Notes: generated from the letters alone by a model not told the origin. Shown: positions 1-8,968, counted from the stretch's first letter. The stretch is DNA of 64,000 nucleotides from Marinomonas sp. SBI8L (GCF_001624705.1 NZ_JSEO01000002.1:372001-436000), one strand, 5' to 3'. Program-made: numbers and translations.

Positions 1-1
1 G

Positions 2-802
2 TTCTTGCTTGTTGCAGCTTGTAATCAAGGTGACATTGTCATGGATGACTGGACGACTAATCAGTTAAACAAAATCGCCAAACGTAAATGGACAAGAACT
101 TTGAATGATAGAGTGGGCTTATCTCATCTCGAATTAGCGAGAAAACTCAGATCTGGCACAACACCAAACCTGCCTGTTCAAGAATTATTATTGGCAGATA
201 AGGAGGAACACAAGATCTTAAGGGATGAAGGGGACACTAGTGATAACTATCACAAGCTTGGCTTTAATATGAAACAACCTGAGTTGTTATATAACCGTGG
301 TGAGCTCTATTCACTTATGGTCAAACGTGGCACTTTAAATGAAGAAGAAAGATATAAAATCAATGAGCACATAATTCAATCAAGTTTGATGATGGACAAG
401 TTAAACTTTCCAAAACATTTGAAAAATGTACCAGAAATTGCCTGTGGTCATCATGAAAAGATGGATGGATCCGGTTACCCGAAAGGGCTTACAGCAGATG
501 AAATGTCGCCATTAGCAAAAATGATGGCAATTGCAGATATTTTTGAAGCGCTAACATCAGACGATAGGCCATATAAAAAACCAAACACCTTGTCTCAATC
601 TCTTGAGATCATGTCGAGAATGAGAGATCAAAAGCATATAGATGCTGAACTATTTGACCTATTTGTTGAAAACGGTGTTTATAAGGAATATGCAGTAAAA
701 TATTTGGATGAAAAACAAATTGATAGCATTCAACCGGAAAAATTTCTTAGTGAAAAAGGTAAAATTCACTATTTTAATATCGCCAGCCGCTATACAAGTT
801 AG
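2..802 (+). CDS. HD-GYP domain protein, C-terminal part (cut by window edge)
   Basis: The reading frame is open to the first base, so the gene very probably starts upstream; a TTG at position 5 is only the first possible start inside the window. The visible part holds the second half of an HD-GYP domain: GHHEKMDGSGYP followed by ADIFEALTSDDRPYK, both hallmarks of the family. HD-GYP proteins are c-di-GMP phosphodiesterases or related metal-dependent phosphohydrolases. The first HD pair and any sensory N-terminus lie outside the window, so activity cannot be judged. The first ~80 residues resemble the region that precedes this domain in tandem HD-GYP proteins. A hairpin terminator follows the stop. 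Confidence 0.85.
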   Translation, partial: FLLVAACNQGDIVMDDWTTNQLNKIAKRKWTRTLNDRVGLSHLELARKLRSGTTPNLPVQELLLADKEEHKILRDEGDTSDNYHKLGFNMKQPELLYNRGELYSLMVKRGTLNEEERYKINEHIIQSSLMMDKLNFPKHLKNVPEIACGHHEKMDGSGYPKGLTADEMSPLAKMMAIADIFEALTSDDRPYKKPNTLSQSLEIMSRMRDQKHIDAELFDLFVENGVYKEYAVKYLDEKQIDSIQPEKFLSEKGKIHYFNIASRYTS

Positions 803-816
803 TTAATTTAGAAATG

Positions 817-841
817 GAAGAGCCCGATAGGGCTCTTTTTA
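817..841 (+). terminator. Rho-independent terminator after the HD-GYP gene
   Basis: Perfect 7-bp stem AGAGCCC / GGGCTCT with loop GATA (819-836) followed by a run of T. It ends the rightward HD-GYP gene and abuts the stop codon of the convergent outer-membrane protein gene. Confidence 0.85.
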
Positions 842-2098
842 CCAACGATACATAGCGGTCAATTGATAAACAGTGTCTTTGGTGTATGCGTTTTGGTTTA
901 AATCTATTCGGTTGGCTTGAAAAGAGTTTAAACCCGTTACTTCAAACCTAAGGTTTAGCTCTGGCTTAATCTGGTTAGCTAAGGATAAAGTGATAGCTTC
1001 ACCATGGCCATTATTGTTATCCCCAGCAAGCTGATCTTTATCTATCGTTTCATAGTTATCATAACGAATACTAAGCTTATAGTTTTCAATATCGTGACTA
1101 ACTAAGCCAAACCATGCTCGGTAGTCAACATTGATTGCATTATCACCCATGATGGTGTTTCCTAGTAACCACTGGGCTAAGAATTGAGTGTCTTTAGCAA
1201 TAGGATAAAAAAGAGAGAGGGTGTCAAAACGCGTATCCCAAGCATATTGCTGATGCTTAACCACAAGCGGATCGCCATTATTATCATAATGGTAAAGTCT
1301 TATTTCTGCACCGCTTCTATGCTTAATATGACCACCAAAATAATGACCAATACGATCGTCCAACTCATAATATGGGTTTACCCAATTAGGTTGTCTAACC
1401 AAAGCGCCTGATTGGAGGCTAGGGTAGTTAGAAAAATATACTCTGTCGCCAACATTTGTTTGTGCTGAGTGTAGAGAAAAACCTCGCCAGCTGATAATAC
1501 TACCAATAGCATCGTTACCTACAAAAAGCCCACCAACACCTTTAAGGGAATACTTAGATCGAAATGCTCTTCCAGGTCGCGTAATAGACCATTCTAACCC
1601 AGACACCTTTAACTCTTCAGCAAACCAAGAGTTAATAGCGGAGAAGTTATTACTATAAGTGCTAGTCCAAGCCGTATCATTGTTTTCTAATGACATTGAT
1701 GGATAAAAGCTGCCGAATCGAAAATTATGACGATATTTTGAGCTGGTTATTGGGCGATAATTTGCCCAGAACTCTGTAACACCAAGTGCGGATTCTGTAT
1801 TTTCTGACACTTGACCATGAACTTTATAACTAAAGTTGGAGTCAGTAGCTATATCAAGACTAAAAACACTGTCAGCAATAGATATTCCAGATAAAGAATC
1901 TAGTTGGCCTGAATCTCTGTCATACCAAGCATTTGCCTGAGTGTCAGAAGCACCTAGGGTAAGGCCACCTTTAATTTCAAGATTCGTATATGGGGTCAAT
2001 TGCGCTGCGTAAACTTGATCTATACTCATAAAGGTTAATGAGTATGCTAGACACTTTTTAACGCTAGTTAGCTTGGTACTTTTACTATGATTGTTCAA
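839..2098 (-). CDS. Outer-membrane beta-barrel protein (porin-like)
   Basis: A 419-residue protein with a likely signal peptide: basic N-terminus, short hydrophobic stretch, cleavage near VYA-AQ. The mature part is rich in alternating polar and aromatic residues and ends in YRW, the C-terminal aromatic typical of outer-membrane barrels recognised by the Bam machinery. No cysteine-rich or enzymatic motif is visible. The start codon appears to be TTG at 2098; the next internal Met would remove most of the signal peptide. It is divergent from the cupredoxin and GGDEF-EAL genes, with 154 bp between them, and the three look like one functional cassette. The exact barrel family and substrate are not recognisable. 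Confidence 0.7.
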   Translation of the reverse strand: MNNHSKSTKLTSVKKCLAYSLTFMSIDQVYAAQLTPYTNLEIKGGLTLGASDTQANAWYDRDSGQLDSLSGISIADSVFSLDIATDSNFSYKVHGQVSENTESALGVTEFWANYRPITSSKYRHNFRFGSFYPSMSLENNDTAWTSTYSNNFSAINSWFAEELKVSGLEWSITRPGRAFRSKYSLKGVGGLFVGNDAIGSIISWRGFSLHSAQTNVGDRVYFSNYPSLQSGALVRQPNWVNPYYELDDRIGHYFGGHIKHRSGAEIRLYHYDNNGDPLVVKHQQYAWDTRFDTLSLFYPIAKDTQFLAQWLLGNTIMGDNAINVDYRAWFGLVSHDIENYKLSIRYDNYETIDKDQLAGDNNNGHGEAITLSLANQIKPELNLRFEVTGLNSFQANRIDLNQNAYTKDTVYQLTAMYRW

Positions 2099-2252
2099 AT
2101 TAACTTCTTTATTTAAGTATGTTTTTTATCATTATAAGCAGTGCATTAAAATACACACAAACTATCTGTATACTAGTGATATTACTGACAAAACTTTCTA
2201 TTAATTTACAGCGTTATAATAACGCCTTTAACGCCAAAGGAATATTAGATTC

Positions 2253-2927
2253 ATGTTCAATCTAGCACAGAAGGGACAAAAATTATTGTTAACTGGCCTT
2301 TTGGTTACGACTTCGCTAAATGTCTATTCATCTGATTTAAGTTTGGTAATGACAACGAAACAAGGCAGCTTACTAAGAGATGCTGTTGTTGAGCTCAAAC
2401 CAATCGAAGAAAACCTAGCTTACAACACATTAGCAGCGAGTCATGGCAAAGGTTTAGATCTAGTTTCTATCAGTCAAAAAGACAAAACTTTTATTCCATT
2501 TGTAAGTGTGGTCCCGACTGGAACGCCGATAGATTTTCCTAACATGGATAAAACCCGTCACCATGTTTACTCCTTTTCACCAGCTAAAACCTTTCAATTA
2601 CAGCTATACATAGGCAAACCTGAAACACCAATAGTATTTGATAAAGCAGGCGTTGTTGCGCTGGGATGTAATATCCATGACTTTATGGAGTCCTATGTAT
2701 ATGTCGCTGATGGTCCATTTGCTGAAAATAGTAATTTAGAAGGTGTGATCAGATTTAAAGGTGTACCTGACGGTAAATATGAAATGTCTTTTTGGCATCC
2801 TTGGCAGGACAGTGAAGAAGCAAGTCAGATAATTACGGTCGCTGGTAAAGATCTCACTATCCAGCAAAGTATGGATGTTTATGAAGAAGAATATCCAACA
2901 AATGAAGGCATAAACGACAATTATTAA
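2253..2927 (+). CDS. Periplasmic cupredoxin-like protein
   Basis: A 224-residue protein with a Sec signal peptide (cleavage near VYS-SD). It carries a type-1 copper-like ligand set: His103/His104 in KTRHHVYSF, then Cys139, His142 and Met145 in GCNIHDFM. The order His...Cys-x2-His-x2-Met is that of cupredoxins; family members are often labelled methylamine utilisation protein, a name that says little about function. The C-terminal part (FKGVPDGKYEMSFWHPW) looks like a carboxypeptidase-regulatory or Ig-like fold. Shine-Dalgarno AAGGA lies upstream of the ATG. It is followed 8 bp later by a GGDEF-EAL gene, so copper or redox sensing linked to c-di-GMP is a reasonable inference. Confidence 0.75.
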   Translation: MFNLAQKGQKLLLTGLLVTTSLNVYSSDLSLVMTTKQGSLLRDAVVELKPIEENLAYNTLAASHGKGLDLVSISQKDKTFIPFVSVVPTGTPIDFPNMDKTRHHVYSFSPAKTFQLQLYIGKPETPIVFDKAGVVALGCNIHDFMESYVYVADGPFAENSNLEGVIRFKGVPDGKYEMSFWHPWQDSEEASQIITVAGKDLTIQQSMDVYEEEYPTNEGINDNY

Positions 2928-2935
2928 GGGATAAT

Positions 2936-5272
2936 ATGTTTAAAAGTTTCCGCTCACAATTAATTGCCTTGCTTGTATTTTTCCTAGCAATGATACAGTT
3001 AATTTCAGGAACAGCCATTCTTGATACCATCAAGCGTGACAGTATTAATCAAGCGATTAAGCGTATTGATGTCGCTAAAAATGTCTTTCAATTAACTTTA
3101 GATAATAGAAACAAACACCTTGGTGTTGGTGTGAGTTTATTAGCATCAGACTTTGGCTTTAAAACAGCCGTGGCAACGCGAGATGAAGCCACAATAAGAT
3201 CTTCACTTGAAAATAACGCACAAAGAGTAAGTGCAGATTTTGGTATATTGCTCTCAAGTGATGGACAAACCATCAATTCTACGTTCGATATGGCTTATAA
3301 CAGTGACTTTACACAACTTATAAAGCGTAACCGTAGAAGCCGAACTATCAATGGCATCATAGAAGTTGACCATAAGCCTTATCAATTAGTACTTGTTCCA
3401 GTTAGAGCCCCAAATATCGTTGCTTGGGTTGGCATGGCATTTCAAATGGGTAATGAATTAGCCAACGAAATTAAGGGCATCACAGGTCTAGAAGTAAGTT
3501 TTGCAACATTAAAAGGTATTCATAATGTTGAAAAGCATGACAGCCACACAAGTACGTTAAATGTTACCGCTATTGATTCAATTCTAAATAAGTTCAAAGG
3601 GGATGATGTTGACGATAACACTACGTTATTTTCAGATGATGAGAACTTTTTAACCTCAAGGGTGAAGCTAGACCTTGATAATCACTGGGCTTTCTTGCAT
3701 TTACCTTATAGTTCTTGGATTCAAAATATCAATGAAGTTACCAACCGTCTAATCATTATTTTCTCAGTAATTTTATGTCTATCTATTCTCTTAAGTTGGT
3801 TTAGTGCACGTCGCTTACTAAAACCAATTCAAGTGCTCGTTTCTAAAGCTAAAAAAATAGGTCGTGGTGAGCATGTAGAAATTGAACATCAAGCAGGTGA
3901 ATTTGGCGTTCTTTCAAAAACCTTATCAGGTATGCAGGTTCGGATTGCAAAAAGGGAAGAAGAGCTCTCTTTTCAAGCCTCTCACGATAGTCTAACTGGC
4001 CTGAAGAACCGAAATGCAGTGGAGATTTTTCTCACAGAGAATTTAAATACCAGTTTGGGTGGCGTACTGCTTATTAATATTCGCCATTTTAAAGACATTA
4101 ATAGCATGATGGGCTTTGAAACGGGCGATACATTACTTTGCCAATTTGGACAAAGAATAGATGGTCTAATTACTAATAGTGATGTTGTTGCAAGACTAGC
4201 GGGAGATGAGTTTTTAGTTGTATTCAACAGTCAGCTTGATGAAATGACCCTGACTAAAATGCAGCAGGCACTGCAAGAAGAGTTTGATATATCGGGCTCT
4301 AAAATATGCTTACAGCTTTGTATGGGCGCTTTATTCTTTGCTGATCAGGATGACCTGAGCGTTAATGGCGTCATGCGACGAGTTGATATTGCAGCTGATG
4401 AAGCCAAGCAAAGCGAAAACGGCATAGCGATTTATGAGCAAGGGCAAGACGAAAGCCATAGACGTACCTTATCACTTATTCGTGATCTACCTAATTCATT
4501 AGAAACTAACCAGCTTTTTATTGTTTACCAGCCAAAAGTTAATATACAAAAGAGAAAGTGTTATGCCGCAGAGGCGCTAATACGCTGGATTCATCCTACC
4601 TTAGGCTTTATTTCCCCTGCAGAGTTTATCCCTCTATTAGAGAGATCTGGCAACATCCAGCTGGTAACTAAGTGGGTAATTGAGCAAGTATGCATGCAGC
4701 AATCTCATTGGCAAACGCAAGATATGCAAGTTCAAGTTGCGATCAATTTATCAGCGTTGGACTTACTTGATTTGAGTCTACCTGGTTTTATAAAAGGCAT
4801 GATGGAAAAGTATCATGTTAACCCTCAGCAACTTGCTTTTGAGGTGACTGAAAGCTCTGTGATGAAGGATACCAAGACCGTCATCCATGTACTAAACGCA
4901 CTGAAAAGAATGGGCTTCAAACTGTCTATTGATGACTTTGGAACAGGACAATCCTCTTTAGCTTACTTAAGAGATTTACCGGTTGATGAAGTAAAAATTG
5001 ACAGGTCATTCGTACATGATGTGGGTACGAATGAATCTAATGCCTTAATAGTTAATACAACCATTCAACTTTCACATAGCTTTGGATTCTCAGTGACAGC
5101 CGAAGGTATGGAGAATGTAGAAGGTTTATCTATCTTAGAGGATTATGGCTGTGAAACCATTCAGGGTTATTACTTTTCTAAGCCATTAAAACCAGATGAG
5201 TTCCTAAACTGGCAATCCAGTTTCAGTTACTCATCCGATGAATGGTGGCATGAAAATACAATGGAAAAATAG
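2936..5272 (+). CDS. Membrane GGDEF-EAL c-di-GMP protein
   Basis: A 778-residue inner-membrane protein. TM1 is at ~8-30, followed by a periplasmic sensor region (~31-270, Cache-like in style), TM2 at ~272-292 and a HAMP segment to ~345. The GGDEF domain follows, with its signature as AGDEF at 422-426, then an EAL domain beginning with EALIRW at 546. The EAL domain keeps DDFGTGQSSLAYL, KIDRSF and GYYFSKPL, so phosphodiesterase activity is plausible; A-for-G in the GGDEF motif is tolerated in some active cyclases but leaves cyclase activity open. It forms an operon with the cupredoxin gene (8-bp gap, Shine-Dalgarno AAGGG). The cupredoxin could supply the periplasmic signal; that link is inference. 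Confidence 0.9.
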   Translation: MFKSFRSQLIALLVFFLAMIQLISGTAILDTIKRDSINQAIKRIDVAKNVFQLTLDNRNKHLGVGVSLLASDFGFKTAVATRDEATIRSSLENNAQRVSADFGILLSSDGQTINSTFDMAYNSDFTQLIKRNRRSRTINGIIEVDHKPYQLVLVPVRAPNIVAWVGMAFQMGNELANEIKGITGLEVSFATLKGIHNVEKHDSHTSTLNVTAIDSILNKFKGDDVDDNTTLFSDDENFLTSRVKLDLDNHWAFLHLPYSSWIQNINEVTNRLIIIFSVILCLSILLSWFSARRLLKPIQVLVSKAKKIGRGEHVEIEHQAGEFGVLSKTLSGMQVRIAKREEELSFQASHDSLTGLKNRNAVEIFLTENLNTSLGGVLLINIRHFKDINSMMGFETGDTLLCQFGQRIDGLITNSDVVARLAGDEFLVVFNSQLDEMTLTKMQQALQEEFDISGSKICLQLCMGALFFADQDDLSVNGVMRRVDIAADEAKQSENGIAIYEQGQDESHRRTLSLIRDLPNSLETNQLFIVYQPKVNIQKRKCYAAEALIRWIHPTLGFISPAEFIPLLERSGNIQLVTKWVIEQVCMQQSHWQTQDMQVQVAINLSALDLLDLSLPGFIKGMMEKYHVNPQQLAFEVTESSVMKDTKTVIHVLNALKRMGFKLSIDDFGTGQSSLAYLRDLPVDEVKIDRSFVHDVGTNESNALIVNTTIQLSHSFGFSVTAEGMENVEGLSILEDYGCETIQGYYFSKPLKPDEFLNWQSSFSYSSDEWWHENTMEK

Positions 5273-5298
5273 GGCGTTTGTGTTCAATTTATACCAAG

Positions 5299-5820
5299 CT
5301 AGTAGTAAACAGCCCCTTCAGAAATATCTTTAGTCACAACCGCATTGGCGCCGATAATGGCGCCTTTGCCAATTTTAACACCCGGTAATATCTTCACTCC
5401 ACCTCCAACCCATACATCATCACCGATTTCTATCGGTTTGGCTGAACAAGCGCCTGTGCGTCTAAGCTCAGCTTCTTTAGGATGGTCGACAGTATATAGG
5501 TGGGTTCCTGGGCCTATTAAAACGTTATTTCCGATAATAATAGGTGCGGCATCTAGAAATACGCATTGAAAATTGACATAGACATTTTTCCCCAGACTGA
5601 TGTTTACGCCATAGTCACACTGAAACCCAGGCTCCAAAATGACAGAGTCAAAGGAAGCAAATAGTCGGGTTATATGCTTCATATTGCCTTTACTAGGATG
5701 CGCGTTGAATTTGGCGCAAGCTAAACGAGCTGATTCTCGTAACTGCCTTAATTCAAGGTCCAAAGTGTTGAAAGCATGGCCAAGACGCATTTTTTCTAGT
5801 TCAGTCATAAAGCAGCTCAT
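5299..5820 (-). CDS. Maltose O-acetyltransferase-like hexapeptide acyltransferase, C-terminus short
   Basis: A 173-residue protein with the N-terminal Mac domain ([14 protein letters not shown]...) and left-handed beta-helix repeats ([62 protein letters not shown]). Family members transfer acetyl groups from acetyl-CoA to sugars or similar acceptors. The expected end, around VVAGNPAKVI, is missing: the protein stops at EGAVYY, roughly 10-15 residues early, so the gene may be slightly truncated. Two starts are possible, ATG at 5820 or ATG at 5808; the second matches the usual family start MTE. Neither has a convincing Shine-Dalgarno. Confidence 0.8.
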   Translation of the reverse strand: MSCFMTELEKMRLGHAFNTLDLELRQLRESARLACAKFNAHPSKGNMKHITRLFASFDSVILEPGFQCDYGVNISLGKNVYVNFQCVFLDAAPIIIGNNVLIGPGTHLYTVDHPKEAELRRTGACSAKPIEIGDDVWVGGGVKILPGVKIGKGAIIGANAVVTKDISEGAVYY

Positions 5821-6031
5821 CGAGATAAAATAAAATCGAAAGGATTATATATTAACGCGTATAAGATAAAATCGGTGATAACAATCTAGATACTATAAAT
5901 TCAAACTTAGAGACTTAGAGACTTACTTAATTTAAAGCAATAAGATAAATAAAATAATTTATATTCACTAATTATTTTTAAATTTACTTTATATCATTAC
6001 AGATCAATGAATTAAAAATTCATAATCCTGA

Positions 6032-6143
6032 GAACACAGAACACAGAACACAGAACACAGAACACAGAACACAGAACACAGAACACAGAACACAGAACAC
6101 AGAACACAGAACACAGAACACAGAACACAGAACACAGAACACA
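6032..6143. repeat. Heptamer tandem repeat, 16 perfect copies of GAACACA
   Basis: 112 bp made of sixteen uninterrupted identical 7-bp units. The unit length is not a multiple of three, so copy changes would shift a reading frame, but no frame crosses the array. The flanks are non-coding. Confidence 0.97.
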
Positions 6144-6181
6144 GGAGAAGTTAAGAAATAAGCCTATAAAGGAGTGTATTT

Positions 6182-6237
6182 ATGAATACTCACTATTTCC
6201 GATAATAACATTTATCGGAAATAAATATGATATTCAT
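6182..6237. repeat. Long interrupted inverted repeat
   Basis: Inner arms are a perfect 12 bp, TATTTCCGATAA (6194-6205) and TTATCGGAAATA (6212-6223), around a 6-base loop. Outer 7-bp arms ATGAATA (6182-6188) and TATTCAT (6231-6237) extend the fold. A Shine-Dalgarno-like AAGGAG and an ATG precede a seven-codon frame (MNTHYFR) that ends in the left inner arm. There is no T-run on either side, so it is not a simple terminator. Confidence 0.75.
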
Positions 6238-6810
6238 ATGCCCTTAATCCTACTAATAAGTTCTTAGCTGACTTTCACTTAAACCCTGTAATTGTATGGC
6301 TTTGAGTAATTAATAAAGCGCTTTCTATCTAACTCTTTGTGATCTGATTTCATTTCTTGTTTGATGCTGGGAATATTTTATTGCGGGAAATAACTATGGG
6401 CTCTGAGTTTGTTACTAGATACAAACGCTCACTAAATAAATTTGATAGTGTTTGCTGGTATAAGGCTTTTTACAACTATTGTATCAGTGAGGCTGCTCCA
6501 GAATTTTACTAATTAACTAAAGCGCTTTTGGATAAGACACAAATTAATGACAAGGGATTCTACTTATAGATAAATCAGTAATACCGAGGTCTCACTCATG
6601 AATTCTAGATAACATGCTAAAAAACTATCTCTAGTTCATTCTAAGAATGCACGCTTAACGATACAGCTAACGCCATTACCTCATTTGAAGCTCAAATTAT
6701 CACTGCTTACACTTGAGTTATATAAGCGACTAGATAGTTAAAATTACATAGAAGTTATATTGGGCATGTTAGCCCCCATGATATGTTAGAAAAGTTGATT
6801 GAGGATTTCT

Positions 6811-6866
6811 ACATGATCACCCTGCCCATTATTTTTATTGTTAATAAGCTAGCGTGAATTGAAGTG
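6811..6866 (+). repeat. Direct repeat copy 1 (~55 bp) flanking a solute-binding protein gene
   Basis: Begins ATGATCACCCTGCCCATTAT and continues with similarity to a second copy at 7891-7943 (ending ...GCTA..TGAATT.GAA). The first 21 bases differ at one position. Both copies have the same orientation. Confidence 0.6.
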
Positions 6867-6927
6867 TTTAAAGTATGTTTTCTCTAATCTTGTCTTATTT
6901 ATCTGCAAAGATGTCACACATTTAAAG

Positions 6928-7722
6928 TTACTGTAATGTGGAATAACGGTACATACTTTCTTTAGCAACGTCACCTCTACGCAACTTAATTTTCTCCCAT
7001 AATGCATCAGCTAAATCTGGATACCTATCGACAAACCTATTGCTGAGCACTAAAAAATAATCCTTTGTTTTAAGTGGCACGGTTGAACGCTTTATTCCTG
7101 AAAATTCTGCACTATCAAGTAATGGGGTCACTTTTACATCTTGTAAGGCAGCACCTACGACTTGAGGACGCTTAGTAAGCATTAATAACGCCTTATACGC
7201 AGAATCAGGCTGTTGAACTTTTTGTCCTATCTTTTCAAGGTCGCCAATGATGGAATCGCCATGCTCAGCAACAATAAAGCCCTTTGCCCCAGTTAAATTC
7301 GTGCCATCCCAGTCTAATTTGGCTTCTGTTAGTGAATAGAGCCAATAACTAAGGGTTGCGAGCCTTTTTGAACTATCAAGCTTGCCTTCTTGTGTCAGAG
7401 GATAGCGAGCTATTTTGGCTCTCTCGGCTTTATAGGAAAACATGAAAGCACCATCAATCTGGCCATGTTTAAGTAGATGCATTACTCGCACATTAGGGTA
7501 TCGTTTATACACAATCTTGATGTTAAGTTCTTGAGCGGCAGCATTAATAATATCCAAAGCAATACCGGGTGGCTCCATTATGTCTACCCCCGTACCCATT
7601 TGGTATGGCGGAGATGGATTAATTTGATATGACAAGGTTAGTTCAATGGGCTCTGATGACTGGCTGATTGCAGGAAACATCAAAAAAACAAAGAGCCAAA
7701 AATTAATCTTCTGCGTATTCAT
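6928..7722 (-). CDS. Extracellular solute-binding protein, family 3-like
   Basis: A 264-residue periplasmic binding protein-like protein with a signal peptide (cleavage near SQS-SE). It has the family layout of a first lobe (LTLSYQINPSPPYQM), a segment like GIALDIINAAAQEL, then RYPNVRVMHLLKHGQIDGAFMF and a C-terminal SNRFVDRYPDLADALWEKI. Such proteins bind amino acids or similar small ligands, either for ABC uptake or as sensor-like stand-alone proteins. No permease or ATPase is adjacent, so it looks like an orphan. A decayed relative of the same general family lies at 59505-60087. Both flanks carry copies of a ~55-bp direct repeat. Confidence 0.75.
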   Translation of the reverse strand: MNTQKINFWLFVFLMFPAISQSSEPIELTLSYQINPSPPYQMGTGVDIMEPPGIALDIINAAAQELNIKIVYKRYPNVRVMHLLKHGQIDGAFMFSYKAERAKIARYPLTQEGKLDSSKRLATLSYWLYSLTEAKLDWDGTNLTGAKGFIVAEHGDSIIGDLEKIGQKVQQPDSAYKALLMLTKRPQVVGAALQDVKVTPLLDSAEFSGIKRSTVPLKTKDYFLVLSNRFVDRYPDLADALWEKIKLRRGDVAKESMYRYSTLQ

Positions 7723-7890
7723 TGCGACAACTTTCTACTTTTAGAGTTATATGTATAGAGTAACCCCTTACATTTTAGCCTTACTAGATTACAGCAAAAA
7801 TACTCCCTGTACTGAACAATTGTAATATATAGGCATTCTAAAAGTGTATTCTGATAAGATTGAGTGGAATAAATGAAACTAAATATTTCA

Positions 7891-7943
7891 GTATGATCAC
7901 CCTGCTCATTATCTGCTTGATAATGAGCTAAGATGAATTCGAA
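7891..7943 (+). repeat. Direct repeat copy 2 flanking the solute-binding protein gene
   Basis: Begins ATGATCACCCTGCTCATTAT, matching copy 1 at 6811. This copy also contains a perfect hairpin, CTCATTATC / GATAATGAG with loop TGCTT, which copy 1 keeps only weakly. The 265-bp gap between the flanking genes holds nothing else recognisable. Confidence 0.6.
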
Positions 7944-7987
7944 TTTTGATCGAGGAAGTTGATGTATGAATTGACTTAAATGTCAGT

Positions 7988-8968
7988 CTACTTAAATGAA
8001 ATTGACGCTAAAATACGGCGATCACCTTCAAATGGCTGTCTAGCATGTAATACTGTGTGGTTATTAACCCAAAGTACATCACCATTTTGCCACTTAAAGT
8101 TTACACATTTATCATCCATCTGCTCAACTAAAGCATCGATGGTAGCTTCATCCATAAGCTCACCTTTGCCTGTTTCTACTGCTGTTTTACCTGTGTTACG
8201 GCTATCATTCCAACCTGTATATACAGCAACAACAGAATTGAAAAAGACTTTTTGCTGAGTTTCTTCATCAAATCGAATTGCAGATAAGGTATTAGTTTGA
8301 GTACGAAGGTCGCCATTATCTAGCCACTCCCAACTCATGCCAGCTTCTTTCATTTTTTCTTCTGCATCATCTTTGGTAGTGACTTGGAATGTATCTTTCC
8401 AAGAGCGACCAATAGCGGAGGTATTGTCTGTAACTTCAGGCATCACTCTGACATAACGAACACCATCCTTTTCAATTTTAGATGCGAAATCCGCATTCAA
8501 CTCGAATAAGGATTTACAAATTTCACCTGAGTGAAGAATCGATGTTGCTCCACCTTTAGGTGATGCTGTTTCACAATAAAAGAAAATATAACCAGGTGGT
8601 GTCGGTACCTGCGCCATTTCATGGTGGAAAGGAATTTTTTCAGTTGCAGGTGATTCATTCGCTGTGACAATACGTGATGCTGTAACTTGTTCACGTGGCG
8701 CTGCGCCGCCAACATAAGGCATATTTTTATAGTCAGTTTGATCTAACATCTTTTCAAATTCAGCGGCACTATCAAGTGGAAAGCCACGTAGCAACACTGC
8801 ACCATGCTTGATCAGGTATTCATGTAATTCTGCTTTATTTTCACTAATCCAGTTTAAAAATTCAGCTTTAGTCGCATTCTTTTGCGTCTCACTAGGTGTA
8901 ACCATTAAAGGAAAATCTAAACCATTTACTTGTTTTTGTTCTGCTAGTTTACCTATGACTACACTCAT
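7988..8968 (-). CDS. TauD/TfdA-family Fe(II)/2-oxoglutarate dioxygenase, SyrP-like
   Basis: A 326-residue enzyme of the clavaminate synthase/TauD superfamily. The iron-binding facial triad is visible as His115-x-Glu117 in FHHEMAQ and the distal His308 in VLHARQPF, with an Arg pair ~10 residues later (DRRILASI) for 2-oxoglutarate. The segment PPGYIFFYCETASPKGGAT is typical of the SyrP-like branch, some of which hydroxylate amino acids on NRPS carrier proteins while others act on free substrates. A good Shine-Dalgarno (AGGAG) precedes the ATG. It shares an upstream 22-bp element with the aldo/keto reductase-TRAP operon, so a catabolic role is more likely than a role in the NRPS cluster 6 kb away. 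Confidence 0.85.
   Translation of the reverse strand: MSVVIGKLAEQKQVNGLDFPLMVTPSETQKNATKAEFLNWISENKAELHEYLIKHGAVLLRGFPLDSAAEFEKMLDQTDYKNMPYVGGAAPREQVTASRIVTANESPATEKIPFHHEMAQVPTPPGYIFFYCETASPKGGATSILHSGEICKSLFELNADFASKIEKDGVRYVRVMPEVTDNTSAIGRSWKDTFQVTTKDDAEEKMKEAGMSWEWLDNGDLRTQTNTLSAIRFDEETQQKVFFNSVVAVYTGWNDSRNTGKTAVETGKGELMDEATIDALVEQMDDKCVNFKWQNGDVLWVNNHTVLHARQPFEGDRRILASISFK

Larger units (their letters stand above)
5821..6927. other. Gene-poor 1.1-kb stretch with repeats
   Basis: No convincing gene was found in either strand. Only short frames occur, for example 38 codons from the ATG at 6395, without a recognisable product. The stretch is AT-rich and holds a perfect 16-copy heptamer array (6032-6143), a long hairpin (6182-6237) and one copy of a direct repeat (6811-6866). 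It may be the scar of a lost mobile element or gene, but no transposase remnant could be identified. Confidence 0.6.

Noticed and set aside
6032-6143. CRISPR array
   Set aside because: The units are 7 bp, contiguous and identical, without spacers.
6395-6511. A 38-codon frame in the gene-poor region
   Set aside because: There is no Shine-Dalgarno, no recognisable similarity, and it is surrounded by non-coding sequence.
6811-7943. Naming a specific insertion-sequence family for the flanking repeats
   Set aside because: No transposase remnant was seen, and the repeat ends could not be matched from memory with confidence.
7988-8968. Treating the SyrP-like dioxygenase as a tailoring enzyme of the NRPS cluster
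   Set aside because: It lies beyond the TRAP operon, over 6 kb from the NRPS genes, and shares its promoter element with the catabolic operon instead.
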